Assembly (NCBI RefSeq): GCF_001243895.1
Contig: NZ_LN851186.1
Span: 2,257,300-2,321,299, forward strand
Origin: Bacillus testis
Lineage (GTDB): Bacteria > Bacillota > Bacilli > Bacillales > DSM-1321
Direction: 5' to 3'
Length of the DNA: 64,000 nucleotides
Shown: one piece after another, positions 1-8,937 of the stretch
Numbering within the stretch: the stretch's first letter is position 1
Layout of the letters: each line of letters opens with the position of its first letter
The notes under the pieces: generated by a model
Database searches by the model: none
Told to the model about the DNA's origin: nothing
What the model saw: only the letters and a program-made list of their open reading frames with translations
Translations under genes and position numbers: made by a program

Positions 1-48
1 CTTTTTTCTCTCGTTTTGAAGCGGAGCATAGCGCCAATTAGAATGGGA
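1..48 (+). repeat. Dispersed intergenic repeat, copy 1 (cut by window start)
   Basis: Bases around 12-47 (GAAGCGGAGCATAGCGCCAA followed by TTAGAATGGG) match the right half of the repeat family also present near 22.1, 39.0, 43.0, 49.5 and 63.1 kb. The shared end is a form of TTAGCGCCAGTTAGAATGGG. It lies past the terminator of adhE. The left part of this copy is outside the window. Confidence 0.6.
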
Positions 49-49
49 T

Positions 50-77
50 AAAAAAGACCCTAACCGAACGGCTAGGG
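50..77 (-). terminator. Rho-independent terminator of adhE
   Basis: On the minus strand an 8-bp stem, CCCTAGCC / GGTTAGGG with one G-U pair and loop GTTC, is followed by TCTTTTTT. It begins about 34 bases after the adhE stop codon. Confidence 0.75.
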
Positions 78-110
78 CCAAAAGGAGAAGATGATCTATA
101 TAAAGGAGCG

Positions 111-2729
111 TTAAACTCCCTTATAAGCTTGTTTGTAAATGTCCGCCAATTCCGTTACAAGCGGCAACTTAGGATTTGCAGTTGTGCACTGATCCTCGAA
201 TGCTTTATCAGCCAAGTAATCCACCTTGCTGTTGAACTCTTCAGGAGATACGCCGCACTCAGCGATACTCATAGTCACATTCATTTCTTTAGCAAGGGAG
301 ATGATTGCCTGAACAAGGCTTTCCACCCCTTCTTGGGTTGTTTTGCACGGTAAGCCCAGCATTTTGGCGATTTCCGCGTAGCGTTGATCGGCAATGAAAT
401 GCTCGTATTTAGGGAATGCGGTAAATTTCTTCGGTTTTGTCGCATTGTATCTAATGACATGCGGCAACAAGATTGCATTCGCCCGGCCGTGCGGAATATG
501 GAACTCCGCTCCCATTTTGTGGGCAAGGCTGTGATTGATGCCCAGGAATGCATTGGCAAAAGCCATTCCAGCGATTGTGGATGCGTTATGCATTTTTTCT
601 CGGGCCAACTCATCGCTGCCATTACGGTATGCACGCGGAAGATACTTGAATACCAATTCGATTGCTTTCATGCACAGGCCGTCTGTGTAGTCATTGGCCA
701 TATTAGAGACATAGGCTTCGATCGCATGAGTCAATACATCCATTCCTGTATCGGCAGTCACTGAAGGAGGTACCGTCATGACAAATTGCGGGTCGATAAT
801 GGCCACATCCGGTGTCAATTCGTAATCAGCCAATGGGTATTTCACATTGTTTTCTTTATCGGTGATAACGGAGAAGCTAGTCACCTCAGAACCAGTTCCC
901 GATGTAGTCGGAATGGCCACAAATTGCGCGGCTTTTCCTAAGCTAGGATACTTGAATACACGCTTGCGGATATCCAGGAACTTTTGCTTCAAGCCATGGA
1001 AAGGAATTTCAGGGTGCTCATAGAATAACCACATACCTTTGGCAGCGTCCATCGCTGATCCTCCGCCAAGTGTGATGATGCAATCCGGCTTGAACTCGGC
1101 CATCATCTTAGCGCCTCTCATGACTGTATCGATTGATGGATCTGGCTCAACATCAGAGAAAATTTCACAGTGGACATAATCCGGGCGTTTTCTTAAGTAA
1201 TATAGAATGCGGTCCACATAACCCAGCTCAACCATACCAGGGTCTGTTACGATAAAGGCCTTCGAAATATTAGGCATTTTAGAAAGATACTGGATGGAAT
1301 TCTTCTCAAAGAAAATCTTTGGCGGCACTTTGAACCACTGCATATTCACATTTCTTTTTGCCATTTTTTTCACATTCAAAAGATGGACAGAGGTTACGTT
1401 TGTGCTGACAGAGTTATTTCCATATGATCCGCATCCGAGTGTCAATGATGGCATATAGGCATTATAGATGTCGCCGATCGCCCCTTGGGAAGACGGTGCA
1501 TTAACGATGATGCGGCATGCTTTCATGCGCAGGCCATATTTTTCGATTACATCCTGGTTTTCCGAATGGATGACTGCGGAATGGCCAAGCCCGCCAAATT
1601 CGAGCATTTCTTCCGCAAGACGGATGCCGTTCTCCGTATCCTTAGCCTGGAAGCAAGCAAGGACCGGAGACAGTTTTTCGCGTGATAGCGGTTCTTGAGG
1701 GCCTACTGACTTACATTCAGCAATCAGAATTTTTGTATGTTCAGGCACTTTGATGCCAGCCATTTGGGCGATAACATTTGCCGATTTGCCGACGATGTCT
1801 GCATTTACTGCACAAGAATGCTCATTGATCACTAATTTTTCAAGCTTTTTCTTTTCTTCGGCATTCACAAAGTAACAGTTATTGTCGATCAACTCATTTT
1901 TAACATCTTGATAGATTTCTTTATCAACGATGATTGCCTGCTCAGAGGCACAGATCATTCCGTTATCAAATGTTTTGGAGAGAATCAAGTCATTGACGGC
2001 ACGTTTGATATTCGTTGTTTTTTCGAAGTAACAAGGCACATTTCCAGGCCCTACTCCAAGAGCCGGTTTTCCTGTGCTGTAAGCGGATTTCACCATGCCT
2101 GCTCCTCCGGTTGCCAATACAAGAGCAATGTCTTTATGGTTCATCAATAACTTAGTTCCTTCGATGGATGGAGTCTCGATCCATTGGATACAGTTTTCCG
2201 GAGCTCCCGCCCTAACTGCAGCATCTCTCAGTATGCGCGCTGCTTCAGAGCTGCATTTCTGTGCAGATGGATGAAAAGCGAAGATAATTGGATTACGAGT
2301 TTTGATGGAAATGATTGCTTTAAACATAGTTGTGGATGTAGGATTTGTTACCGGTGTTACACCTGCCACTACCCCTACCGGCTCTGCGATTTCGTACAAT
2401 CCTTCTTGAGTACGCTCGTTAATAATGCCGACTGTTTTATCATACTTGATATTGTGGTAGATATATTCAGTGGCGAACATATTTTTAATGATTTTGTCTT
2501 CGTATACGCCTCTTCCTGTTTCTTCAACAGCCATTTTTGCCAATCGCATGTGTTCATCAAGACCTGCAAGAGCCATTTCTCTGACAATATTGTCTACAGT
2601 CTCCTGATCTAGTTCCATGAATTGCTTTAATGCTTCTTTCCCTTTTCTTGCTAGCTCATTGATCATTACTTCAACATTATTTTCTTCTTTTACTACTTCT
2701 GGTTTCTTTTCTTTTACAGCAACTGTCAT
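111..2729 (-). CDS. adhE: Bifunctional acetaldehyde-CoA / alcohol dehydrogenase
   Basis: 872 residues, the usual length of AdhE. The enzyme reduces acetyl-CoA to acetaldehyde and then ethanol, reoxidising two NADH in fermentation. The N-terminal half (about 20-450) is a CoA-acylating aldehyde dehydrogenase with the catalytic cysteine in FDNGMICASEQ. The C-terminal half (about 460-872) is an iron-dependent alcohol dehydrogenase with the NAD-binding GGGSAMDAAKGMW and metal-ligand regions MDVLTHAIEAYVS, HSLAHKMGAEFHIPHG. AGGAGG precedes the ATG at a good distance. The gene stands alone with its own terminator. A Rex-like site upstream suggests control by the NADH/NAD ratio. AdhE typically assembles into cytoplasmic filaments (spirosomes). 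Confidence 0.97.
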   Translation of the reverse strand: MTVAVKEKKPEVVKEENNVEVMINELARKGKEALKQFMELDQETVDNIVREMALAGLDEHMRLAKMAVEETGRGVYEDKIIKNMFATEYIYHNIKYDKTVGIINERTQEGLYEIAEPVGVVAGVTPVTNPTSTTMFKAIISIKTRNPIIFAFHPSAQKCSSEAARILRDAAVRAGAPENCIQWIETPSIEGTKLLMNHKDIALVLATGGAGMVKSAYSTGKPALGVGPGNVPCYFEKTTNIKRAVNDLILSKTFDNGMICASEQAIIVDKEIYQDVKNELIDNNCYFVNAEEKKKLEKLVINEHSCAVNADIVGKSANVIAQMAGIKVPEHTKILIAECKSVGPQEPLSREKLSPVLACFQAKDTENGIRLAEEMLEFGGLGHSAVIHSENQDVIEKYGLRMKACRIIVNAPSSQGAIGDIYNAYMPSLTLGCGSYGNNSVSTNVTSVHLLNVKKMAKRNVNMQWFKVPPKIFFEKNSIQYLSKMPNISKAFIVTDPGMVELGYVDRILYYLRKRPDYVHCEIFSDVEPDPSIDTVMRGAKMMAEFKPDCIITLGGGSAMDAAKGMWLFYEHPEIPFHGLKQKFLDIRKRVFKYPSLGKAAQFVAIPTTSGTGSEVTSFSVITDKENNVKYPLADYELTPDVAIIDPQFVMTVPPSVTADTGMDVLTHAIEAYVSNMANDYTDGLCMKAIELVFKYLPRAYRNGSDELAREKMHNASTIAGMAFANAFLGINHSLAHKMGAEFHIPHGRANAILLPHVIRYNATKPKKFTAFPKYEHFIADQRYAEIAKMLGLPCKTTQEGVESLVQAIISLAKEMNVTMSIAECGVSPEEFNSKVDYLADKAFEDQCTTANPKLPLVTELADIYKQAYKGV

Positions 2730-2770
2730 AATGGATCTTGCCTCCTAAGAATAGTACATTGCAAAAAACT

Positions 2771-2788
2771 TTGTGAAATATTGAGCAA
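2771..2788. promoter_or_regulatory. Candidate Rex (redox) operator upstream of adhE
   Basis: TTGTGAAATATTGAGCAA matches the Rex palindrome TTGTGAAATATTTCACAA at 15 of 18 positions and lies 42 bases before the adhE start. Rex is the NADH-sensing repressor of fermentation genes in Gram-positive bacteria, and adhE is a usual target. Binding is inferred, not shown. Confidence 0.6.
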
Positions 2789-2823
2789 GTTTCTTTGATA
2801 AAACATCGTGCAGATTGCCTAAA

Positions 2824-3060
2824 TTACACCAATTGACTGCACTTCGGATTGCGAGGTATTTTAGTAATAGAGATATCATTTATAATCCTAGCATTCTTTT
2901 TGATCAGGCAAACATAATTCTTGGTCCAGATGATGCTTGGAATCTCATCATTCTGTTCGAATTGCATCGCTTCAAACGTGTCATCCATCATTTTTTCGAA
3001 TTCATCTTGATTGTACATTTTTAAATCTGTACTGAATGGCTTCCATTCACAAATCAACAT
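2824..3060 (-). CDS. Small hypothetical protein
   Basis: About 78 residues from the ATG at 3060, which has AAGGAG eight bases upstream. An ATG two codons earlier sits too close to that ribosome site. The product is soluble, with an acidic stretch (NQDEFEKMMDDTFEAM) and a basic C-terminal part (ISITKIPRNPKC). I recognise no family. It has no close partner: adhE lies downstream on the same strand across a 94-base gap containing the Rex-like site. Confidence 0.55.
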   Translation of the reverse strand: MLICEWKPFSTDLKMYNQDEFEKMMDDTFEAMQFEQNDEIPSIIWTKNYVCLIKKNARIINDISITKIPRNPKCSQLV

Positions 3061-3203
3061 GATCATCTCTCCTTTTATACTGCTTATCTCTGTTTATGAA
3101 TTCATTATAAGCGACAGATATGAAGAAAAGATTTTGAAAAATTGAACGAAATTTGTCGTTTTCAAAATATAATAAAAGAGTATGATAATAGAAAGCGCTC
3201 TCT

Positions 3204-3249
3204 TGAACACCATGGATCCAACTTTCACTTCATTGTTCCATGGTGTTCA
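3204..3249. repeat. 13-bp perfect inverted repeat without a U tract
   Basis: TGAACACCATGGA at 3204-3216 (on the plus strand) pairs exactly with TCCATGGTGTTCA at 3237-3249, leaving a 20-base loop. It begins six bases after the stop of the phosphotransferase gene on the minus strand. A terminator would be expected here, but no run of T follows on either strand. The nearby GAAAGCGCTCTC at 3191 resembles a CcpA cre site only loosely. Confidence 0.55.
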
Positions 3250-3254
3250 TTAAA

Positions 3255-4250
3255 CTAGAATTTTGAAAAATGTATGGATGTAAGAAGTTGTTCAGACTTC
3301 ACTCTTTTATACACATTTTTAAACAATCTTTCCTGGCCTGAATCCATATTCCCTAAATCAAATTTTTTATACATGGAAGAAAGAAGCGTTAGATCTCGGA
3401 GGCGAAGGAATAGCGGGATGCTCTCCAACTCCTCTTTTCCTATTTCTTTCTCCTTGCGGTAACCCTGCAAAAAATGCTTCATGAACCACTGCGCATATTC
3501 ATCCTTATCCTCTGTCGGCTGTTGTAGAAGCGAATAATATAAAGGGATGGCAATATCACTGGCAAACCAATGATAGGAACAATCATCAAAATCAAACACA
3601 TTCAGTTTTCCATGATCAAATAGGAAATTTCTTTGATGAAGATCTGAGTGGATCAACCCATAGTTCCCTTCGTTTACAGGAAGGTTCAGCAACTGTTTCA
3701 CTACATGGTCGCTATACTTCTGGAACGATGCCGGCACTTGCTCTCCATAGGCAGTAAAGTCCAGCAATTCTTCCTCCTGCCATCCGAGTCGTTTTTCAAT
3801 CCCTGCCGATGGTGAATAAAAACCGGATAATGCATTCATTTTGCCGATGGTCCGGCCCCATTCGTTTACCAGGGCCTCATTGCCTTTTATGTCACTTCCT
3901 TTGACTTCTTTTCCTGGCAATTTTTCATAAACCATTGCATAAAACTCGCTTCCATCTCCAGCCGGGATGGTTTCAACAAACTGTCCTGCAGTCGAAGTAT
4001 ACTGGTTGTAAGTCCGAACGCCATTATTCTTTAGATAAGCAACAAAATCAACTTCAGCTAAAAGCTGGCTCACGCTTTTATGGCTGCTGTGCGATATTCT
4101 CAAAATGACCGGCAGCCCGTTCCTGTCGCCGGCAAATATATAGCTTTCATAATCCCCTAGAGATGCCAGGCTTTCGGGAGCTATGCCAAATCTTAAAGCA
4201 GCCTCCTCCGGGAATGACGCCTCAAATAATACATCCACTTCTTTTTCCAT
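3255..4250 (-). CDS. APH-family phosphotransferase
   Basis: 331 residues with the aminoglycoside-phosphotransferase/choline-kinase fold. The catalytic loop is IHSDLHQRNFLFD (about 200-212) and the metal-binding DFD motif follows in NVFDFDDCSYHW. The N-lobe contains an ATP-binding region near EDYIFAGDRNGLPVILRIS-like residues 34-55. Such proteins in Bacillaceae phosphorylate small metabolites (homoserine-, choline- or thioribose-like), and the substrate cannot be read from sequence. GGGGTGAGGTGAAC precedes the ATG. It is a single gene; its 3' end is followed by the 13-bp inverted repeat. Antibiotic resistance is not implied. Confidence 0.8.
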   Translation of the reverse strand: MEKEVDVLFEASFPEEAALRFGIAPESLASLGDYESYIFAGDRNGLPVILRISHSSHKSVSQLLAEVDFVAYLKNNGVRTYNQYTSTAGQFVETIPAGDGSEFYAMVYEKLPGKEVKGSDIKGNEALVNEWGRTIGKMNALSGFYSPSAGIEKRLGWQEEELLDFTAYGEQVPASFQKYSDHVVKQLLNLPVNEGNYGLIHSDLHQRNFLFDHGKLNVFDFDDCSYHWFASDIAIPLYYSLLQQPTEDKDEYAQWFMKHFLQGYRKEKEIGKEELESIPLFLRLRDLTLLSSMYKKFDLGNMDSGQERLFKNVYKRVKSEQLLTSIHFSKF

Positions 4251-4686
4251 TGTTCACCTCACCCCCCTTTTATACCCATATTATAATGGATATCCCTCTA
4301 TATTCATATGCCATTCTTTGCTGGGGCCGCAGAACGCAAAAAACCTGCAACTTGGCAGGCTTGCATAGGAACTATTTGTGTACTAGGTTAAAAACGCGCG
4401 AATACAGCAACCAATCAGAACACACATTTTCCTGAATAGCTTATAAAAAAAGAAGGCATCGCATCGGCAAATACGCTTGATTGCTTATAAGGTATCCATA
4501 AATAATATTCTATAATAATCCCCTTGTGACTTAGAAAAATATCCCTTTGTTCTAAACCTTCATTCTCCCTTTGTACTTCTCATTATACAATAAATTTCAA
4601 TAGTTTACAATTATATGAAATATCTAATGACACAAATTTCTTTTTGGCACAATAATGAAATACACCCTTTTTGCGGAACCTTTTCA
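4251..4686. other. Intergenic region with one weak terminator
   Basis: 436 bases without a supportable gene. At 4338-4359 the minus strand has CCTGC-CAAGTT-GCAGG followed by TTTTTT, a short-stem terminator candidate for the hemolysin III-like gene about 330 bases upstream. The rest is AT-rich and shows no open frame with a ribosome site. Confidence 0.4.
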
Positions 4687-5340
4687 TCAGTACTTGATTG
4701 GCGTGACATATAATAAAACGGCGAAGAAATGGGCCACGGAACCGCCTAGGACAAATAAGTGCCAAACGGCATGGTGAAACAGAAAACCGCGCCACACATA
4801 GAAAACAGTGCCAATGGTATAAAGCAGGCCCCCGACGACCAATAAAACAATGCCTGCTTTCGGCAATGTATCGGCAAGCGGGCCCCAAGCCACAACAATC
4901 AGCCAGCCCATCGCTATATAAAGCAGAGTCGAAAGATACATGAAGCGCTTGACAAAAAATGATTTAAAGACGATCCCGATGATTGCTACTGCCCAAACGA
5001 TACCCAGCAATGTCCAGCCGAGCGGCCCATTAATGACGATCAGCATAAATGGCGTATAGGTCCCGGCAATGAAAATATAAATAGCGGAATGGTCAAATAT
5101 CTCTAAAATGTCTTTTGCTTTTCCTTCAGGGAAACTATGGACCAACGTAGAACACAGATAAAGGAGAAGCATCGATATCCCATAAATGGCAAAAGAAACA
5201 ACATGCAATTTAGTGCCGTATTCCACTGCATGGTCGATCAAGAAAATGAGAGCAGCCAGGCTGAGCAATACACCGATTCCATGTGTTAGAGCATTCACAA
5301 TCTCCTCTTTTTTTGTATATACATGCGTTTTATCATTCAT
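4687..5340 (-). CDS. Hemolysin III family (PAQR-like) membrane protein
   Basis: 217 residues from the ATG at 5340. The upstream in-frame ATG at 5349 abuts the ribosome site GGGG, so the inner start fits better. Seven hydrophobic segments fill the protein. Family landmarks are the N-terminal EEIVNALTHGIGVLLS, the central STLVHSFPEG and DHSAIYIFIAGTYTPFML, and the C-terminal HHAVWHLFVLGGSVAHF, whose histidines form the putative metal site of PAQR-type proteins. The family name comes from a B. cereus hemolysin, but in most bacilli the role is unknown, possibly membrane-lipid homeostasis. Monocistronic. Confidence 0.9.
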   Translation of the reverse strand: MNDKTHVYTKKEEIVNALTHGIGVLLSLAALIFLIDHAVEYGTKLHVVSFAIYGISMLLLYLCSTLVHSFPEGKAKDILEIFDHSAIYIFIAGTYTPFMLIVINGPLGWTLLGIVWAVAIIGIVFKSFFVKRFMYLSTLLYIAMGWLIVVAWGPLADTLPKAGIVLLVVGGLLYTIGTVFYVWRGFLFHHAVWHLFVLGGSVAHFFAVLLYVTPIKY

Positions 5341-5490
5341 CGTTCTCATCCCCTTAAGGCACCATTGTTGTATTCTTAATTATACTATACTGTAAACTTT
5401 CTTTTTTGCTAATCACAACTGGACTTTCTATACCCTCGTTGCAGGCTGATTAAACCGGATTATTTTGCAATGATCAGTTTGCTTACAAAA

Positions 5491-5540
5491 TAAAAAGCAA
5501 ACCTCCACTAAGACTGCCATTTGAGAAGATTTGCTTTTAT
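5491..5540 (-). terminator. Terminator of the LCP gene
   Basis: On the minus strand AAAAGCAAA pairs with TTTGCTTTT and a T-rich tract follows. It begins about 14 bases past the stop codon of the LCP-family gene. The loop is long (28 bases) with partial extra pairing (TCT/AGG). Confidence 0.55.
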
Positions 5541-5553
5541 TCCATATAGAGCT

Positions 5554-6456
5554 CTATTTGGTGACTGCTCGTGATTTGGAGAAAAAATCATTTAGCGCAT
5601 TGATGTTTTTCTGGCGGTCTATCTGAAGGACGGCTCCCGCATGGTCATAGGTTTTGTTTTCGAAGCCATTTGCAATCGGAATGGTCATTGTTTCCACCGA
5701 ATCGACCTTGTGCATCAACAGAGATGTAGCGAGCGCCAAGGATTCACCCAGGCCTATATCTGTTTCTATATACTTCAATGCTCCTTCAACCAGTTTTGGC
5801 ATGGCTGCCATTTGCTGAAGGGAAGACAGATCTGCTGTCATTGTATCCTTCAGCTTCACGAGAACCTCCTGCTGGCGTTTGACTCTTCCGAAATCATTAT
5901 CGTCGTCATGGCGAAAACGGACATACTTCAAGACATCCCGCCCATGAAGCATATGCAGGCCTGGTTCCATTTCCATCTTCATATCTGCAATCATCTCTTC
6001 GGAGACATCAAGCTCGATGCCTTCAGGTGCGATCGCATCAACTACTTCTGTAAAACCCTTGAAGTCGATCACAGCAGAATGGTCTATTTTAAGGCCGAAA
6101 TTCTGCTGAATCGTTTTGGCCAGCAACTCTTTTCCACCCAAATAATAAGCTGTGTTCAATTTATGGTAGCCTTTTTGGTAGCCGGGAATTCTGACATATG
6201 TATCTCTCATGAGTGAAACTATTTTTATTGTTCTCTTCGGTTCATCGTATTGTCCCACTAATATGGCATCGCTCCTGGACTTATCTTCGCCTCTTGTGTC
6301 GATGCCAACAATCATTATATGCATCGGTTCCTTCATGCCGCTTGCGTTATGATGGCCCTTTTTCCCCTGTTCAATAGAAGGCGTTTCCCCGGATGAACAA
6401 GCCGCCAGGAGAACCATTACTGACAAGATCGCCAAACACTTCTTTATCTCTCTCAT
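5554..6456 (-). CDS. LytR-CpsA-Psr (LCP) family protein, predicted lipoprotein
   Basis: 300 residues. The LCP domain (about 45-200) begins with IMIVGIDTRGEDKSRSDAIL and continues with the conserved arginine/aspartate block SLMRDTYVRIPG and HKLNTAYYLGG. LCP enzymes transfer undecaprenyl-linked anionic polymers such as teichoic acids to peptidoglycan. Unusually, the N-terminus is a lipoprotein signal with lipobox LAAC and lipidated Cys20, rather than the usual single-pass anchor. It would therefore sit on the outer face of the membrane, held by lipid. GAGGG lies before the ATG. Single gene with terminator. Confidence 0.9.
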   Translation of the reverse strand: MREIKKCLAILSVMVLLAACSSGETPSIEQGKKGHHNASGMKEPMHIMIVGIDTRGEDKSRSDAILVGQYDEPKRTIKIVSLMRDTYVRIPGYQKGYHKLNTAYYLGGKELLAKTIQQNFGLKIDHSAVIDFKGFTEVVDAIAPEGIELDVSEEMIADMKMEMEPGLHMLHGRDVLKYVRFRHDDDNDFGRVKRQQEVLVKLKDTMTADLSSLQQMAAMPKLVEGALKYIETDIGLGESLALATSLLMHKVDSVETMTIPIANGFENKTYDHAGAVLQIDRQKNINALNDFFSKSRAVTK

Positions 6457-6533
6457 CTAACATCCCTCACAATTTGTGTTGTAAGGTTAGTATGTTTGTC
6501 TTTCCCAAAAATATACAAAGAAGAAAGAAATGC

Positions 6534-8780
6534 TCAATCAAGCCCTTCTACGCCTAAATGGCCCAAAAAGGAAGCAATAAACGGCATGGAGTCAAGCCTG
6601 ATGGCGACATAAGGCGGAAGAACGCCCTTGGATTGCTCAAAAGGCTGTCCCAGCCAAAGGATCCGTCGGTCGATCAAGACGAACGGAAAAGGGACTTCAG
6701 CAAAGTAAGGTTCTCCAAACTCCATATCACTTGGGGCATCGGACAGAATATTGATGGCCACTGAATCATTGATTTTCTTCAACTCTTTCAGCCAAACCGG
6801 TGAGACATTGTGCTCTCGCGGTAAAGAAAGAATGATTTCTTTCTTCGCCTGTCTCACATCTGTAAAAACGTCGTCCAGCTTTTTGGCGTGCACCCATTTG
6901 AGACGTTCATGATGGTTTTTTGCCCACATACCAATACTTTGATGTTTGACTGCCTGCCCCATCGCCATCTGATGCTCAACAAGTAGCCTATGGGTTTTCC
7001 GCTGGCCGGTTTTTCGACGGATATAATCACAGTTTGCTACATGGATGAATTTCCCCTTCGTTCTGGTAATCGCTACATTGATGAGACGTTCACTTTCTTT
7101 GCCCACCAGAAGAATGCCCGGGCGTTCCTGCGGCCAGCAATCTACACTGTCAAACACCATTACTTCTTTTTCGCTCCCCTGGAACCGATGTACAGTAGCG
7201 GAGACAATTTGACCCGCCGCTTTTTCCATTGGATAGAAATCTTCCAACAAATCATCCATCAATTGCGCCTGTACACGGTAAGGAGTCACATAGCCAAGGC
7301 TGGTTGCCCCGCCAAGGATTGCTTCGTGCAATAATTGGAAAGAAAGGAACAGCTGCCACGGATTCCAACGGGAACGGGACGTTTTGTCATATGTCCCGTA
7401 ATAGCCTGTAAAACTGGTATCCACTAAAATAGAGGCCTGTCCATTGAAAGGCCCTCTCTTTACAATCCTATTAGTAGACTCGGCCATACCTGGATAATCA
7501 TGCACCAATGAATGGTACACATGTTTGTTCGTGAAGGCGGATATATCAGGATGCATTCTCCGCTGTTCATTCAGCAATAATAGGTGGGGATGAAAAGGAC
7601 CGTTCCGCACTGTATCGGCAACGCCTGATTTATGGAAAATATCTTCCTTCAGCCATTGTGCCACTTCCGGATGCTGGCTATTTGCAATCGGCGGCAACTG
7701 TTTAAAATCGCCGCAAACAATGATTCTTTTTGCCAGTGAAGCTGCAAAAGCAGCCTGAGGCACATAGCACATGCTCGCCTCATCGACGATGGCTATATCA
7801 AATTGATGCTCATAAATAGCAGGATCCATAGCTGCCTTCGCAAGCGTGGTACCGAGCACTTTCGCATCCTTAATGAGGCTGTGTTCTTTTTTCTTCATTT
7901 TCTCCATGATTGAAGCCCATTTTGTCTCTAATTTAAGAAGCTTTTGGGAATCACGGTTGCTGAATGAAGATTGCAAGTCCTGCTTCAACATATTCCTTTC
8001 CAGCAGTAACTCGTTCTTTTCATGCACCAAAGTAGGATCACTCTGTTCAAGCAGATAATGAAGAGTTATTTTTTCAGGAAGATTGGCATCCGTATGGGCG
8101 CCATAACGGATGATATCCCCCTCTTTGAAATGTTTTGTCTTTTCGAGGAAATGGCTCATTTCGGCCATGAGTACGTTTACTGCGGCATTGCTTTGGGCGA
8201 GGACGAGCACGGTTTTATGATGCAGGTATTTATTTGCCGCCACCCGGGCCAGTGTATAGGTTTTGCCTGTGCCCGGCGGTCCCCATACGTATGTAACCGG
8301 ATTGACTTGGGAGCGATTATATAATTCTTTTACCGATGTTTCCCCCTGTTTCGCCCTGTATTTATTCGGCATATCGGGGTTCAGCAGCCGCTTGATGCGG
8401 GCTCGTTTAATCTTGCTTTTTTTTATTTCAGCCAGTCTGCCCGCCAACTCATCAAGCAATTGCCATGGATCGTACATCAAGTAGGCTTCAGATAAATGGT
8501 CACCCAATGACTCATCCAGCACAAGAATGATCCCTTTACCTTCAGAGGACAAAATTCGCCCCTCAACGATCTTTTTGCCCCACTGCAATTTAATCTGGGC
8601 CCCCGCAGGGACTGTGATCGTCTGGCGGCTTTCAAAATAATAGGTTTCTTCTTCCGTGCCGGTCAATTGCCTGCCGTTCTGCAATGCATATTTGTTGCTT
8701 CCATATTTTTTAAGATGGGCGATTTCCGCTTGCAGCGCTTTAGTCCATGCTTTTATATATTGAATCGATGTTAATTCCAT
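6534..8780 (-). CDS. UPF1-like superfamily 1 DNA/RNA helicase
   Basis: 748 residues. Motif I (Walker A) is VWGPPGTGKTYTLARVAANK near 165. Motif II is IVDEASMCYVPQA (about 333), motif III GDFKQLPPI, motif IV LNEQRRMHPDIS, motif V VHRFQGSEKEVMVFD, and motif VI INVAITRTKGK. This is the AAA_11/AAA_12 arrangement of UPF1/SMUBP2-type helicases. Residues 630-748 look like a degenerate phospholipase-D-like domain (FVLIDRRILWLGQPFE) without clear HKD residues, as in other bacterial members. The start has AGGGTGAACAAGG. It is not in an evident operon. A role in nucleic-acid unwinding is certain; the pathway is unknown. Confidence 0.88.
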   Translation of the reverse strand: MELTSIQYIKAWTKALQAEIAHLKKYGSNKYALQNGRQLTGTEEETYYFESRQTITVPAGAQIKLQWGKKIVEGRILSSEGKGIILVLDESLGDHLSEAYLMYDPWQLLDELAGRLAEIKKSKIKRARIKRLLNPDMPNKYRAKQGETSVKELYNRSQVNPVTYVWGPPGTGKTYTLARVAANKYLHHKTVLVLAQSNAAVNVLMAEMSHFLEKTKHFKEGDIIRYGAHTDANLPEKITLHYLLEQSDPTLVHEKNELLLERNMLKQDLQSSFSNRDSQKLLKLETKWASIMEKMKKKEHSLIKDAKVLGTTLAKAAMDPAIYEHQFDIAIVDEASMCYVPQAAFAASLAKRIIVCGDFKQLPPIANSQHPEVAQWLKEDIFHKSGVADTVRNGPFHPHLLLLNEQRRMHPDISAFTNKHVYHSLVHDYPGMAESTNRIVKRGPFNGQASILVDTSFTGYYGTYDKTSRSRWNPWQLFLSFQLLHEAILGGATSLGYVTPYRVQAQLMDDLLEDFYPMEKAAGQIVSATVHRFQGSEKEVMVFDSVDCWPQERPGILLVGKESERLINVAITRTKGKFIHVANCDYIRRKTGQRKTHRLLVEHQMAMGQAVKHQSIGMWAKNHHERLKWVHAKKLDDVFTDVRQAKKEIILSLPREHNVSPVWLKELKKINDSVAINILSDAPSDMEFGEPYFAEVPFPFVLIDRRILWLGQPFEQSKGVLPPYVAIRLDSMPFIASFLGHLGVEGLD

Positions 8781-8840
8781 CCTTGTTCACCCTGTCCGTG
8801 TATCTTTCATCTGTGCAGCTAAGCAAGATATGTAAAAAGC

Positions 8841-8865
8841 AAAAAGCCCCATGAATGGGCTTTTT
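8841..8865. terminator. Terminator, probably for the SleB-like gene
   Basis: AAAAAGCCC / GGGCTTTTT, a 9-bp stem with a 7-base loop. It can work on either strand. It lies about 72 bases past the stop of the SleB-like gene and about 60 bases before the helicase start. Confidence 0.75.
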
Positions 8866-8937
8866 GGCATGTAGAAAGTATATCATGGCAGCTTTCCAGG
8901 AAGCAAAAATTATCTGTGGGCTAAATCCTGATACAAC

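Noticed and set aside
3190-3203. AGAAAGCGCTCTCT as a CcpA cre site
   Set aside because: 12 of 14 positions match, but it lies far from any start and has no second site or obvious target.
3255-4250. The APH-type kinase as an antibiotic-resistance gene
   Set aside because: The fold covers many metabolite kinases, and there is no mobile element or resistance context.
4687-5340. Hemolysin III as a virulence factor
   Set aside because: The family is widespread in harmless bacteria and only the name comes from a haemolytic activity; no toxin genes are nearby.
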